Part shown: piece after piece, positions 1 to 9,983 of the stretch
Layout of the letters: every line of letters begins with the position of its first letter
How positions within the stretch are numbered: the first letter of the stretch is position 1
Assembly: GCF_000003605.2 (NCBI RefSeq)
Contig: NW_003156749.1
Coordinates: forward strand, 219,343 to 241,009
Source: Saccoglossus kowalevskii
Taxonomy: Eukaryota > Hemichordata > Enteropneusta > Harrimaniidae
DNA length: 21,667 nucleotides
Reading direction: 5' to 3'
Made by a program: the position numbers and the translations under genes
The notes under the pieces: generated by a model
Told to the model about the DNA's origin: nothing
Database searches by the model: none
The model's input: only the letters and a program-made list of their open reading frames with translations

Positions 1-160
1 TCGTCCCTAAGTCGTGTTGTTTTATACAAAATCTATCTTTTGGATAGTTTCAACTATATTCCAACAAGGGTTATAACCAGAAAATAACAAGTCATTGTCA
101 ATGACACGTGACATATACATTCAGTTGTCTGATCCGAAATGCACAACACATTGTACTAAA

Positions 161-730
161 TCTGAACAAAATCCATCCATGCATGACTGAGATCCGGTTC
201 CGGAATTGTGAAAATACTAGTACGTGATTTTGATGCATTTTCGGCCTTAAAATGGCAATCATTCAGCTATTGTTAAGCGGATCATGAAACAAATGCACAT
301 ATCTATTTGTGACATGATGTACCATGTGTGTGTGAAGTTTGAACTTGATCAATCCAGACATGTCTCGGATACGGATCCAGAACTGAATTCTAAAAACAAA
401 ATGGCCACCAGTCGACCATTTCAAACTTGATCTGGAAAAAAAAATGACGTGCATCAAGGTCCTATTATGTTTAATGTATGTACCAAATTTGAACAAAATC
501 CGTCCATGCATAACTGAGATCCGGGTCCGGAATGGTGAAAATGTGCGATTTCAATGCATTTTCGGTCATAAAATGGCCGCTATTCAGCTATCGTTAATCG
601 GATCATGAAAAAAATGCATGTGCATATGTCCCATATGATGTGTGATGTATGAGTGAAGTTTGAACTTAATCGGTCCATGCATGTTCAAGATACAGGTGAT
701 CACGGACGCACACACACGGGGCAAACTATA
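161..730 (+). repeat. Diverged tandem array, four monomers of 150-177 bp in A-B-A-B order
   Basis: Four copies of the anchor TTTGAAC-N3-ATC-N2-TCCA (the first is TCTGAAC) begin at 161, 338, 488 and 659, so the monomer length is 177, 150 and 171 bp. The anchor is followed by a GATCCGG-TCCGGA-like block, AAAATGGC and GGATCATGAAA. Monomers 1 and 3 are much closer to each other (offset about 327 bp) than to monomer 2, which gives an alternating A-B pattern. Sequence left of 161 looks like a more decayed monomer, so the array probably extends out of the window. The last monomer grades into a short CACACACA tract and then a hairpin. I recognise the style from molluscan interspersed repeats but cannot name the family. 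No coding frame is credible here. Confidence 0.75.
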
Positions 731-765
731 AGTCCCCGTTTTCGGACAACGTCCGAACGGGGACT
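731..765. repeat. Strong hairpin closing the tandem array
   Basis: The arm AGTCCCCGTTTTCGGAC pairs with GTCCGAACGGGGACT. Fifteen pairs form around a 3-nt AAC loop, with only a two-T bulge in the left arm. It lies directly after the CACACACA-containing end of the array, so it is probably the 3' end structure of the element that carries the monomers. A Helitron-like end is possible, since a CTAA follows, but here the hairpin runs into the CTAA rather than ending about ten bases before it. That reading is therefore weak. Confidence 0.75.
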
Positions 766-1000
766 AAAAAGTGCCTGTCTAAAAACTTTATTGAAATGAA
801 AGATAGCAGTCCCTAGTCTGTATCCACAGACATAAAATCAATGTTTTGTTGATTATTTATGCTTATTTTGTCATTTACTGGCAAGTTTGTAGAAATCTTG
901 CCTGTCAAAAATGAAATTTTGACCCTGTCTGAAATGTGGAATTCCTGTCTAAAATAACAGGTAGACAGGTAGCTGGCTAAAAGCCAGATTCCAGCTCACA
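766..1000. repeat. CCTGTC-rich decayed repeat
   Basis: CCTGTC occurs at about 774, 901, 922 and 951, followed by ACAGGTAGACAGGT in inverted sense. A segment near 3200-3365 uses the same words (TTGCCTGTCC, GTGCCTGACT, ACCTGTCC, GGACAGGT). The two may be old copies of one interspersed repeat, but the alignment is too poor to set ends. No open frame or splice-bounded exon was found. Confidence 0.3.
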
Positions 1001-1256
1001 AAATATCAAGGATGTCAGATCACAAAGCACACAGCCTGAGGACAACATGGCTTACGGTCTACATGGCTTTTTACATTGATTCATTGAACACAAAGGAACA
1101 TTGCTATAAAATTCTAATTTCAGGCAGCATGTTTATTATAATTTCACTTTTTAAATTAGGCCGCTGACCTAATTAAATATTTTTCAGTGGTTAAATACAG
1201 ATTTACTACATATTACATGGCAAAATTCGTAGTAGACCGATTCAGATTAATGTTTT

Positions 1257-1609
1257 TACCGTACTCGACCGCGTTAGCGCCCATGCCCTGGCAAGCGCCC
1301 ACCCCTCACTTTTGCACAATTTTTATATTTGGGGTCAATTCGGCAAAGCGCCCACCCTTTCAAAATGCAACTAATTTAAAACTTGGTCTTGCGTAACGAA
1401 TCATTTCTACTTCTTCATTGTGAAAATCAATGACGACTAACTAAGTTCATAATTTGATTTTCTCTCAAAGACGTAATCTGTCACTTGATGAATCAAATTT
1501 TTCATTTGTACTCTTTTTCGAGGGGGGTGCTCGGGTAAGCGCCCACCCCTAAAAAAATCGTGATTTTCTGAGTTGAGGCTCCTGGGAGCTAACACGGTTG
1601 AGTACGGTA
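1257..1609. mobile_element. 353-bp MITE with TA target duplication
   Basis: The left end reads TA-CCGTACTCGACCGCGTTA and the right end is its reverse complement with few changes; 23 of 27 terminal bases match. TA flanks both ends, which suits a Tc1/mariner-type or similar TA-inserting superfamily. Inside, the word AAGCGCCCACCC occurs three times in the same direction (1293, 1346 and 1537), and the left inverted repeat itself holds the related AGCGCCCA. These may be subterminal transposase-binding repeats. There is no transposase frame, so it is non-autonomous. The superfamily is not certain. Confidence 0.8.
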
Positions 1610-2758
1610 TTAATTTGTTATTCACATTTATACTTAATGAAAAGCAAATGTGAATATCTTAAATTTATTACATGTAATACATCATATTAAAAATATTGTT
1701 GATTGTTCACTTAAGATTATAAGATCAAACCTCAAACAAACCTTGAGAAATGGTGCCATATTCAAAGTTAGTTGAGATGGAGGTGGTTAAAATTTATTAG
1801 AAACATGGTGAAACAGGAAGTTTGCAAAGTCATCAAAGGATCTGAAACAGTCAGATAAACTTTTATCGTCTTCCACAACATTTTTCTGTTAAATTTTATT
1901 ATGTCCATTTTGGTTCAAAATTACCAATCAAAATATAAGTAAAATACATGTACATCAAAATTGCAAATTACATATTAAATTTGTGCGGGAAAAACAACTG
2001 ATTTTAAAATTCAAGACAACGGATGCTGGATGATGGAGGACAATCACTAATATATATGATAAGCTCCACAAAGTTGACAGTGGAGCTAAAAACAGCCAAA
2101 AATTACAAAATAACGCAAAATATAGTAAAAATTAAATAAAATGATTGGGTCAAAGAACTTTTATTCCTATCAGTTACCTCCACTATGTGTATCAGGGGAT
2201 GGTATGTTGAAAGGCTAAAGTCCATCCCTATGCATTCAGGACACTAAAAATATAGCAGCTATAAGGCCAGACTTTTTTTATTCCTTGTTTCTCGAGTTTT
2301 TATAAGGCAATTTTCTTGGGCGAGGAGGGCGAAAAAAAATAAAATTAATTCTGTTTTTCCATTAGATTTGTGTGGTTCTCAAAGTATTGCAAGTGAGATC
2401 ATTGATTGGAGAGAAGAAATAAAATAAAATGTTATTCCATGTATAACCTTGTTTCTCATCTGCGCAAGACTTCGGTACTCCCATGAAAATGCAACATGGA
2501 TTTGATATGCGGCGGGCGGTAAATGTAATTGTTAGTTCTACTGTTATAAAACAATACCAAAAAACATTCAGAAAATGCAGATTGCAAAGAAAAAGGAAGT
2601 GGCACAGAGTCTCATCGTCAGTTATTTTTTTCTCAAGAAGAATCTGTATGTGTATTCGCGTTGATTGTCATGTCGGAAACTGCAGACCGAAATGAATAGT
2701 TATGAATATAGTAGCAAATATTCCAAATGAACAGTGAATACAATGACATTTTGGGCGA
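1610..2758. other. AT-rich intergenic, two small hairpins
   Basis: No gene was recognised here. AGCTCCAC at 2062 pairs perfectly with GTGGAGCT at 2080, and GGGATGG at 2196 pairs with CCATCCC at 2222. The word TCTCGAGTTTTTAT at 2290 occurs again at 12231, which hints at a dispersed repeat. A plus-strand open frame at 2483-2695 has no splice or family support. Confidence 0.5.
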
Positions 2759-2950
2759 TTAGCCCGTGCTAAGCGTTCACGCACGCTTTGTTAGCCCGTG
2801 CTAAGGCTCCGAACCAAGTCTTAAAAACAGGCCAGATTTAATCTGTACTTAGCATTTCTTTACCCTGTGCTAAGTGTTCGTGCACGTTTTCTTAGCACAG
2901 GCTAAGGTATTTGACCTCTTAGCTCATGCTAAGGAGCTGTGCGTGAACGC
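2759..2950. repeat. Foldback cluster of TTAGC-N4-GCTAA palindromes
   Basis: Five palindromic sites of the form TTAGC-N4-GCTAA lie at 2759, 2791, 2860 (TTACC variant), 2892 and 2919. A 40-bp module (2767-2806) is repeated directly at 2868-2907, exactly 101 bp further on, with about 80% identity. The 12-mer GCGTTCACGCAC at 2773 has a perfect inverted partner at 2939-2950, and the inverted similarity continues through the neighbouring palindrome, so the block as a whole folds back on itself. It could be a tiny foldback/MITE element or an array of binding sites for a dimeric protein. No flanking target duplication is evident. Confidence 0.75.
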
Positions 2951-3870
2951 TACTATAGACAACAGCAGTAGATTAAAGCTAGATTATAGTAATCTGAAAA
3001 ACTCATAAAGGTCTTATGCTTGAACCCCTACACCCCCACCCCACCCCCAGGTCACATATCCTGGCACTTTCGGGAGGTTTTGCGATTCTACATGATGCTT
3101 GCTGCTTTAAACTGTTCTTGAATTTCAATGTCACCTGTTTTATTTATTTGGAAATATAGTCAAGAAATCTTTGATAGGTTTAATTTAAAAATTTTAAGTT
3201 GCCTGTCCATTAGACTGGTTGGAGAATAAAAGTGCCTGACTGAGTGTCCAAAATGATACCTGTCCTAACCAAGATAAATTAAGACATTATTTGAAATAAA
3301 AGGTACAGGCAGTTTGTAAATTTACCTTTACCAGGTAAAATCTGACAGTCTAGGACAGGTCTTCAACAGGCCTCAATGTCGAACCGGGCACACAGAAGAC
3401 ACGGAATTAATTAATCAATATCTATGTTTTAGCAAGACAGTTGTAGATGAAAACCATCCTGTATAATCTAGTACAACTTTGCAACTAATCAAATTAATTG
3501 AATTACAGACTGACTGTATTGAAATTCAAGACAGTATTCAAAATTAAACCAGATCACTAACAGTATTTAGTTGCTATACACAAGACAGTGAATAAAGATT
3601 CAGGTCAGAAAACCGTAGAAAGTGATTTATTATTCGGTTGAGTGTCAAAGGTCCTACGACATGACTATACTTGTATATGGATAGCCATAACCAAATATTT
3701 GCATAGCAGTTTGGCTGACTTTAAAATAAAGCCCTTCATTTTTGTCTCCTATTTACAACGAGTATGGATTAGAATCAAATTTTGACTTTTTCAATAATTG
3801 GTAGTAATAAATCTTGATGCAAAATGTATAAATTATATATTTATGTGCTTTTAAATAATATAATGTAAGC
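2951..3870. other. AT-rich intergenic with a C-rich run and a CCTGTC-rich patch
   Basis: A C-rich run lies at about 3027-3050. Positions 3200-3365 repeat the CCTGTC/GACAGG vocabulary seen at 766-1000. I see no supported gene or RNA. Confidence 0.4.
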
Positions 3871-4073
3871 TACTAGTGTAAGCTATTTTAGCTGGAATTA
3901 ATTTTCATTGAAAAGGCTTTTTGGGTGTTTTGTGTGGAATTTATTTTCAGTGATTTTTAGTGATTTGATTGTGAAATTATAGGGGGGAAAAGTATATTCA
4001 CTGGATTTCATTTTCCCTGAAGCATCCCTTCAGCGAAAATAAATTCCAAGCGAAAACAAAGTATACTACAGTA
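3871..4073 (-). mobile_element. MITE copy 1, about 203 bp
   Basis: This is the same family as 6680-6891 but in reverse orientation. Its right end (as reverse complement) reads TACTGTAGTATACTTTGTTT. The left end is a decayed version starting TACTAGTG, followed by the well-kept block GCTGGAATTAATTTTC. The interior matches the other copy along its length (GAAAAGGCTTTTTGG, TGGAATTTATTTTCA, AAATTCCAAGCGAAAA). TA lies at both ends. There is no coding capacity. The left inverted repeat is more worn than in copy 2, so this copy is probably the older or less constrained one. Confidence 0.8.
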
Positions 4074-4127
4074 GGCCATTTTTCATTTCTCCTGACAAAA
4101 TACAGACTTAGTTTTTTTAGTTGTATA

Positions 4128-4199
4128 TTAACACATCCCCTGCTGAAACCATCCATTGATGATATGAATTTATATAATGGCGTCAGCTGGGGGTGTTAA
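4128..4199. repeat. 72-bp imperfect hairpin with TTAACAC ends
   Basis: The left arm TTAACACATCCCCTGCTGA pairs with the right arm TCAGCTGGGGGTGTTAA with small gaps. The pairing weakens toward the middle, where ATATGAATTTATATAAT sits. It looks like a very short palindromic element or the remnant of a larger inverted-repeat transposon. No duplicated target could be defined. Confidence 0.5.
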
Positions 4200-5844
4200 A
4201 TCAACACATTGTTTATATGGGTCCCACCCAACTAAAATACAGTGTCTGTTCACACAAAATTTGAAAGCTTGCATACCTCTAGTAAACAGAAAGATTAATT
4301 ATTATGACAAGTTTAAATGCCAGTCATTTTTCTGTTGCATATTTAATATGGATTCCCCATGCTGACATACAATGTAGAATACATATGTTTACACGAATGT
4401 CTTTACAAAACAACAATGGGGATTTAAATTCCTTGGTTTTAAATCTAGACAAGAATAACAATGACAAAATGGAAAGTTAATTATGTCTATGATTATATAT
4501 ACAATGTATGTTACGAATACGGAGCATGGATGTTGACCACTACAATCTGCTAATTGCTTAATTAATAATACTTATTTTAATAAATGAGGTTAAATATTGA
4601 CCTTTTTTTGAAACTCAAAACAGCTGCCTGTGAATAGTGTTGCTAAATCAGGAGACACTTATTCATTTGCATTTTCATAACACATCGATATACAGTGTTC
4701 CCACTTGGAAAATTTATGATGAAGTAAATTGATAAGTATCTCATAACACCGGCATTATATACAAAACAAAATAAATAGAGCGACAACTGAATAGTGTACA
4801 TATTAGCGCTGACCTGCAGATACGTACTGTTTCGGTTGACCAGATATTTTAGCCTTTTTTTTGTGTCTTTACACACAATCAAACATCAATATTTGACAAC
4901 TTTTAGCCATGGTTAAATGTCATAGTATTATAAAAGCCGATAAACATTTTCAAACTAAGCAGTAGGTCACAAGTCTAACAATATACACAGTTCTAAACAA
5001 CAACAACTTACAATAAAAATTTCTTTCCCGAATTGTTATGCATTTATTGATTCATTCATTTTGGTTGTAACAAGTTATTAAAATTTCAGTGTTTTTAATA
5101 TTGAAAAGACAATTTCAGATTGCTTGACAGAATGCATGCTAAAAAGAATTATCAGAATGGTCCAGGTAAGTAAAAGTGCATATATACCAATATTTGCAGT
5201 TATTGAATGCTGGAGTATTAAAATACGACAACACAAATTTATGCAAGCACATGAACTATTATTAACCCATTTGAACACCAAAGTCAATATTCTTCACCAT
5301 TCACAAAATAAAAAAATGTCAAACTTTTCACCAGATTTTTTTTTCAAAATTTTGATCTCGACCTGAAGCTAATAGAAAATTTGGTCCACTTGGTCCAAAA
5401 TGACCCAAAAGAATTATTGAAAAATACTTTAAAATAGGTAAAACGTTGAACGTTGAACCAAAAGTTAGGTTAGAAAAATTATGGCACTTGGGAATAATAG
5501 AACAAATATGATAGTCATCTAATAACAATACAATGTTTGATATATGCTAGTAAAACAGTTTGGCGATCTCTAATATACTTCATTGTCGCAGATTTAATTT
5601 TCTTTAAAAATCCCAATTTTGGTGAATGCATATTTGTTTTCCACTGACTCATCGTCTATTAGATGCAAAATAGTTGGGTAAGTATTTTCAATGATCTATT
5701 ATTGAAAACAATAAATTCCAACTGGAAAACAAAATTATTATTTCTGAAAAAATTTTAATTTTTTTTTGTATTTGGGATTTGTAATTAGCATGAACTAAAA
5801 TTACAATATAAAGGCAGGAAATGTAAAAATCAATTGAAAGGTGG
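4200..5844. other. AT-rich intergenic, nothing recognised
   Basis: Several frames of 60-80 codons are open on either strand (for example 4643-4882 minus and 5124-5366 plus). They start at non-ATG codons or overlap each other on opposite strands, are rich in lysine, isoleucine and phenylalanine as AT-rich DNA dictates, and match no family I know. No repeat with definable ends was found. Confidence 0.4.
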
Positions 5845-6021
5845 ACTTAAGGTCGATCTTCATTCATCCTGATGATAGTTCGAGATTAGTTAAGATCTGT
5901 AAGGTCAAATTTTACTGTGAAAAACATGTTTACTTAAGGTCGATCTTCATTCATCCTGATGATAGTTCGAGATTAGTTAAGATCTGTAAGGTCAAATTTT
6001 ACTGTGAAAAACATGTTTACT
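5845..6021 (+). repeat. Perfect 87-bp tandem duplication, two copies
   Basis: Positions 5845-5931 and 5932-6018 are identical over all 87 bases, and a further ACT continues the period. Eighty-seven is a multiple of three, so the plus-strand frame starting at 5841 runs through both copies without a stop and encodes the same 29-residue unit twice, including HPDDSSRLVKICKVKF. That frame ends at 6044 after a short non-repeated tail. I do not recognise the peptide, there is no clear exon boundary, and the frame may be chance. Exact identity in otherwise decayed sequence points to a recent event, or to an assembly duplication. Confidence 0.9.
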
Positions 6022-6139
6022 GTAAATGTGTTTCAAAACAGTGATAATGGTGTACTTAGAACAAAATTATGAAAAAAATATAATAGTTATATCACAGTGG
6101 TACATGTAACTGTATATAATCCCACATATTCTCTTAGGT

Positions 6140-6240
6140 TGACTGACGTCAACGTGAGTGTTTGCATCAATCTCGTAGCTGTAGGTAAGGATTGATACAA
6201 ATCTGGCGGTAAGCATGAGTGTTTGCATCCTGTCGATGTC
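6140..6240. repeat. 14-bp direct repeat next to a palindromic CRE-like site
   Basis: TGAGTGTTTGCATC occurs at 6155-6168 and again at 6216-6229, 61 bp apart. The first copy is preceded by TTGACTGACGTCAACG, which contains a full TGACGTCA (6144-6151), the consensus for CREB/ATF dimers. The second is followed by GATGTCAAC. No gene start is visible nearby, so a regulatory role is only a possibility. Confidence 0.4.
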
Positions 6241-6679
6241 AACTTAAAAGAAAATATTGTTAGATTATACATGCACATAACATGTATCACATGCATATTC
6301 CTACAGCGGTAGAGAGTTGAAAATGTAACTATTGCCGAAAATATTCTATTCTAATATCTATTCTATTTTTAATTAATAATTAAGCTCGAATGAGCATCAT
6401 TTTACTGGCGGTATACGATGACCCAGAATATCTAGATACCATGTACTGTAATTTTAACCTACGCCAGATAAACAAAACTTTGCAGTTTGCATGCATGGTT
6501 TGCCTCACAAGAGTGATACAACTTTTCACCAGTTTATGAAGAGTACAGACAAGCAAAGCAATTTATTTTAACCATTTATTCATTAAGACTACTAACAGTT
6601 ACACACAAGTTTGGGCATCTATACCTGTAGTAGGTACACACAAATGTCGAGAATGTGGATGGGTAAGATGAAATTAGAG
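6241..6679. other. AT-rich intergenic, nothing recognised
   Basis: No coding, RNA or repeat structure with definable ends was found between the direct repeat and the MITE that begins at 6680. Confidence 0.4.
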
Positions 6680-6891
6680 TACTGTAGAATACTTTATTTT
6701 CGCTTGGAATTTATTTTCGCTATTTTCGCTGGAGGGATGATTCAATGAAAATAAAATCCAGCGAATATACCTTTTTTTCTATATTTCACATTAAACTCAT
6801 CAAAAATCAGTGAAAATAAATTCCATACAAAACGTCCAAAAAGCCTTTTCAGCGAAAATTAATTCCAGCGAAAATAAAGTATTCCACAGTA
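6680..6891 (+). mobile_element. MITE copy 2, 212 bp, well kept
   Basis: The left end reads TACTGTAGAATACTTTATTT and continues CGCTTGGAATTTATTTTCGC. The right end is its inverted copy, about 42 bp long with roughly 90% identity, so both termini are intact. TA at each end is the likely target duplication. Compared with copy 1 (3871-4073) it carries an extra tandem AGCGAAAAT near its left end, which accounts for the 9-bp length difference. There is no transposase, so it is non-autonomous and of a TA-inserting type. Confidence 0.85.
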
Positions 6892-7074
6892 TGCATTCAA
6901 GCGGAAGTCATAAATTAAGTTAGCTTTGTAAACAACAGACACTTGCATGAGATTTGAGGTCAGTTACTTTTGAAATGAGCAGGAAAGAAAGGATTGGGTA
7001 TCTACCTTTAATATATCAGAAAACAGAACATTTATATCAGAATAATCCTTCCAAAAACAACTAGTAGAAAAATC

Positions 7075-7250
7075 ATGATCACAGTAAAAGCGGGGGAGTC
7101 GTCACCTGCGCATGCGTCAAATGGCCATAGCGTGCCATTGTTTACAAACAATCATCTACCCATGAGCCTTTGCGTTTTTAGCGCGTGTTGTTATCGTCGC
7201 CTGGGACTCAATTCCCACACGTGCGCCAGTGACGAACCTCCCACTTTAAC
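7075..7250. promoter_or_regulatory. CpG-rich islet, possible promoter
   Basis: By hand count G+C is about 49% over 7081-7260, against a visibly AT-rich background, and about thirteen CpG dinucleotides fall in under 160 bp. It contains TGCGCATGCG (7107-7116), close to the NRF-1 consensus, and CACGTGCGCC. The plus strand is open over 7075-7257, but the peptide matches nothing I know. No start codon with a following splice donor was convincing on either strand. It could be a promoter of a gene outside the supported set, or a GC-richer transposon fragment. Confidence 0.35.
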
Positions 7251-7260
7251 AAATTGAACA

Positions 7261-8107
7261 CTAGTTTCAAAATATACAATTGTGAGAATATAATTAACTA
7301 TTCTAGCAATTTTTTAGAACTTTCTCCTCAAAAAAAATCAGCTTATTTTAGACTTTTTAAAGGATTTTAAAAGGACAAAATCTGGGACATTTTTTAGAGT
7401 TCTATGAGAACCCTAGAACCAAATAAACACTATTACAAAAATAATTCTAAGGTAGTTGTTGTTTTTCATTTGCAAAGGGGCTGCATAATGTTAAAACGGA
7501 AACCCTGCCCATAAACATACAACAAATTTATTTCTGTCTTTATCACATAACCGATTGACATTCACAAGCATCATTCATTTTATTCAGCCCTCAATTCAAT
7601 CTGTTTAAGAAATCTTAACATGTATGCGAGTATCCATTATGAATTAAGATCAGTGCAATCATATTGATTACTGTAGAGTTATTGAAAAACGCCTCACAGC
7701 GAAAAACGGATTTAACATCACAGGTATTGATGTTGTGATTGACATTGTCATAGGCTAACCATACAGTCAGAATAGGTGTTTAAGACAGGTGGTTTTCAGT
7801 ATTAAGTGTAAAGATTTAGATTACGAGTACGGTAAACTAAGTAATTCTAAAACCGTATTCAGAGGATACACGTAATTGACATGTAATAGTTACAGCGATT
7901 ACATCAACGATTTGATGACATCATTGCAGTTGCATGTGCACACATGCGGACAGTAAGTGAGGTGTAAAAAAGGCATGTATGAACATTATACGAGTGACCT
8001 CAACACAGTTATCTTTAATCAGAGGTCAATGCTTCCACTATCTAATCTGACATTTACTAAGGCATTCATTCTGAATTCAATTCACACAAACAGATTCACA
8101 ATCTAAA
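7261..8107. other. AT-rich intergenic, nothing recognised
   Basis: Only minor structures are present, such as GTTCTA pairing with TAGAAC near 7400 across a 9-nt loop. A TACTGTAGAG word at 7672 resembles the MITE end at 6680, but no partner end follows. Confidence 0.4.
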
Positions 8108-8142
8108 GGGAAGAGAAGGGAAGGGAAGGGAAGGGAAGGGAA
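8108..8142. repeat. GGGAA pentanucleotide microsatellite
   Basis: The repeat runs for seven units. The second unit is altered to GAGAA and the five that follow are uninterrupted. The plus strand is pure purine throughout. Confidence 0.95.
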
Positions 8143-9412
8143 TATTTTATGGAATCTACCGTAGTCATATTTTCTGTACATGCAAGGATATCATGATTTC
8201 TTATTCCTACTGTATTTGCAGTATTAGTAGCACATGTACTTGCACAAATAATAGAAATAGGTCTGTGGTCAAAATAAGTCATAGTTCAAAGATCAAGCAC
8301 ACAATAAACACAATTTTCAGTTTATATGCAATCTTTTACAGCAAATATGATTAACTACATGGAGATAAGCACACATAAAGTCTCACAGTAGTAAGATAGT
8401 GAATATTGTTGGATAGGACTGTGTAGACGGCCAACAATTGATGAAATTATTATTTGGTTACATCTCACTACCAAAGTTATTTTAACCATCTGCTAACAGA
8501 AAGATCTATTTATACCATGAAGATGAATGATATCAAACTACACTTCCAAGTATTCCTGGATCAAGTAAGATATAACTACAACTTTGAATATGATACAGCA
8601 TTGACTATGGATAAACTAGAAGTCCACTACAGAAATTGTAAACTGTGCACTGTATTACCACATATACCTACCGGGTACATAATTCTTTTTATGGAGTTGT
8701 TGAATAAAACTTTATCAACAAAAAAAACGTCTCACAGAAAAAAACTTTGTTAACAAGAAAATCTAGCTCAAAAATCAGCACTACATGTATGTGAAGGAAA
8801 ATAATGAGTTGCATGTATTTTTTGCCATCTCCCTCGTCTCAAGCCAATTAATCAGTCGCATAGAATACAGACATTAATTAAAGCACTAATCATGGTAATT
8901 ATCATTTACGATAATGCTTCATAAATATCATTGTTGAGTGACTAAAGTAGAATACTAAAGTAGAATACTAAAATGATCTAATTTGAGACCAAATAAGGCC
9001 TAATTTATTGCCCAAAACAAGAGCCAAATTAGCATACTGTTAATTTACACATGTAGCTAACCTTTGTACCACATGAAGCAAAGTACAATCTACAGTTTGT
9101 ACCTGATATGGGGGGCTCTGAGTCAAAGGTGAAACAAAAGTTCTTGTATTTCTATATTCAAAGTAAATCAGACACTAGGAATATCTATATTAATTTGTAA
9201 AACATACATTTTTTTACGTTCATGGGTAAAGCATATACATGTTTACCAATAAAACACTTATGTGACCCGACGGCCAAAATAGCTTGCTATCTTTGTAGAG
9301 TATCTTTCCGCAAACCAAAGTTGATAATTTAATTAACTATTTGCCATGGTTATTAGTGTTCCCACAATGTTCTTGCCATATCACAACCATGGTAGTGTAT
9401 TTGGTTGTTGCC
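8143..9412. other. AT-rich intergenic with a 13-bp tandem repeat
   Basis: ACTAAAGTAGAAT is repeated about two and a half times at 8941-8972. The longest open frame of the window lies at 8445-8753 on the plus strand; its first ATG is at 8517, giving 78 residues. It has no recognisable family and no splice or promoter support, so I do not call it a gene. Confidence 0.4.
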
Positions 9413-9432
9413 ATAACAATTACAATTGTTAT
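9413..9432. repeat. Perfect 20-bp palindrome
   Basis: ATAACAATT and AATTGTTAT are exact inverted copies separated by AC. CCATGG-containing words lie at several points in the preceding 100 bp. The palindrome may be a dimer binding site or part of a decayed foldback element. Confidence 0.5.
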
Positions 9433-9727
9433 CTTGCTACAAATCTCCTGGATGTCAACCCATGGACAATACCGTTAAAACTCTATTAGAGGCCATATCT
9501 CGAAAAGAAGTTGCACTCATTCTTTTTGAACAATTGAAAACAAAAATTCATTATTTCTCATAATGTAGATGCTCTAATAGAAACCACATTCCTTCTGTTT
9601 TCGCGACTTTTAATACAGATTTTACAGTACATACCAAGTATCTACGCAATTGAGATGGTAGTATTTAAGAAGAATTTTTACCAAATATGCAAAAAAAAAA
9701 GAATTGAAGATATGTCACGAAATATTT

Positions 9728-9895
9728 GGTTTACTAGTGAACATAGAAAGTGTATGATGACTGAGTGGAGCTGTTAATATAGGTGATCAGTCAACAGTTC
9801 CATTTTCAACCAGCACAATTGCTTTGATACTTGAAATGTAGGTATATTGAATGGACCACTGTCAGATTGTGTACTTTCTATGTTCACTAGTAACC
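9728..9895. mobile_element. 168-bp inverted-repeat element (MITE-like)
   Basis: The 21-bp word starting TTACTAGTGAACATAGAAAG (9731-9751) has a perfect inverted copy at 9873-9893. The match continues inward in weaker form (CTGAGTGG against TGACAGTGG, then AATATA on both sides), so the original terminal repeats were about 60 bp and little unique sequence lies between them. GGT/ACC flanks the outer edge. No target-site duplication is clear and there is no coding capacity. Confidence 0.65.
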
Positions 9896-9983
9896 AGACA
9901 TTTTCCAGTTTCATTGCTAAACCAGACAATATTCAGGCCAATTATGACAAACTCCTCCAAATCACAGAATCTACACAAAGTAT

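Noticed and set aside
731-770. Helitron 3' terminus
   Set aside because: The hairpin overlaps the CTAA instead of ending about ten bases before it, and no 5' TC end or replicase was found.
8445-8753. Longest open frame in the window, plus strand
   Set aside because: The first ATG is at 8517, giving 78 residues. The composition is what AT-rich DNA gives, no family is recognised, and no promoter, splice or neighbouring exon supports it.
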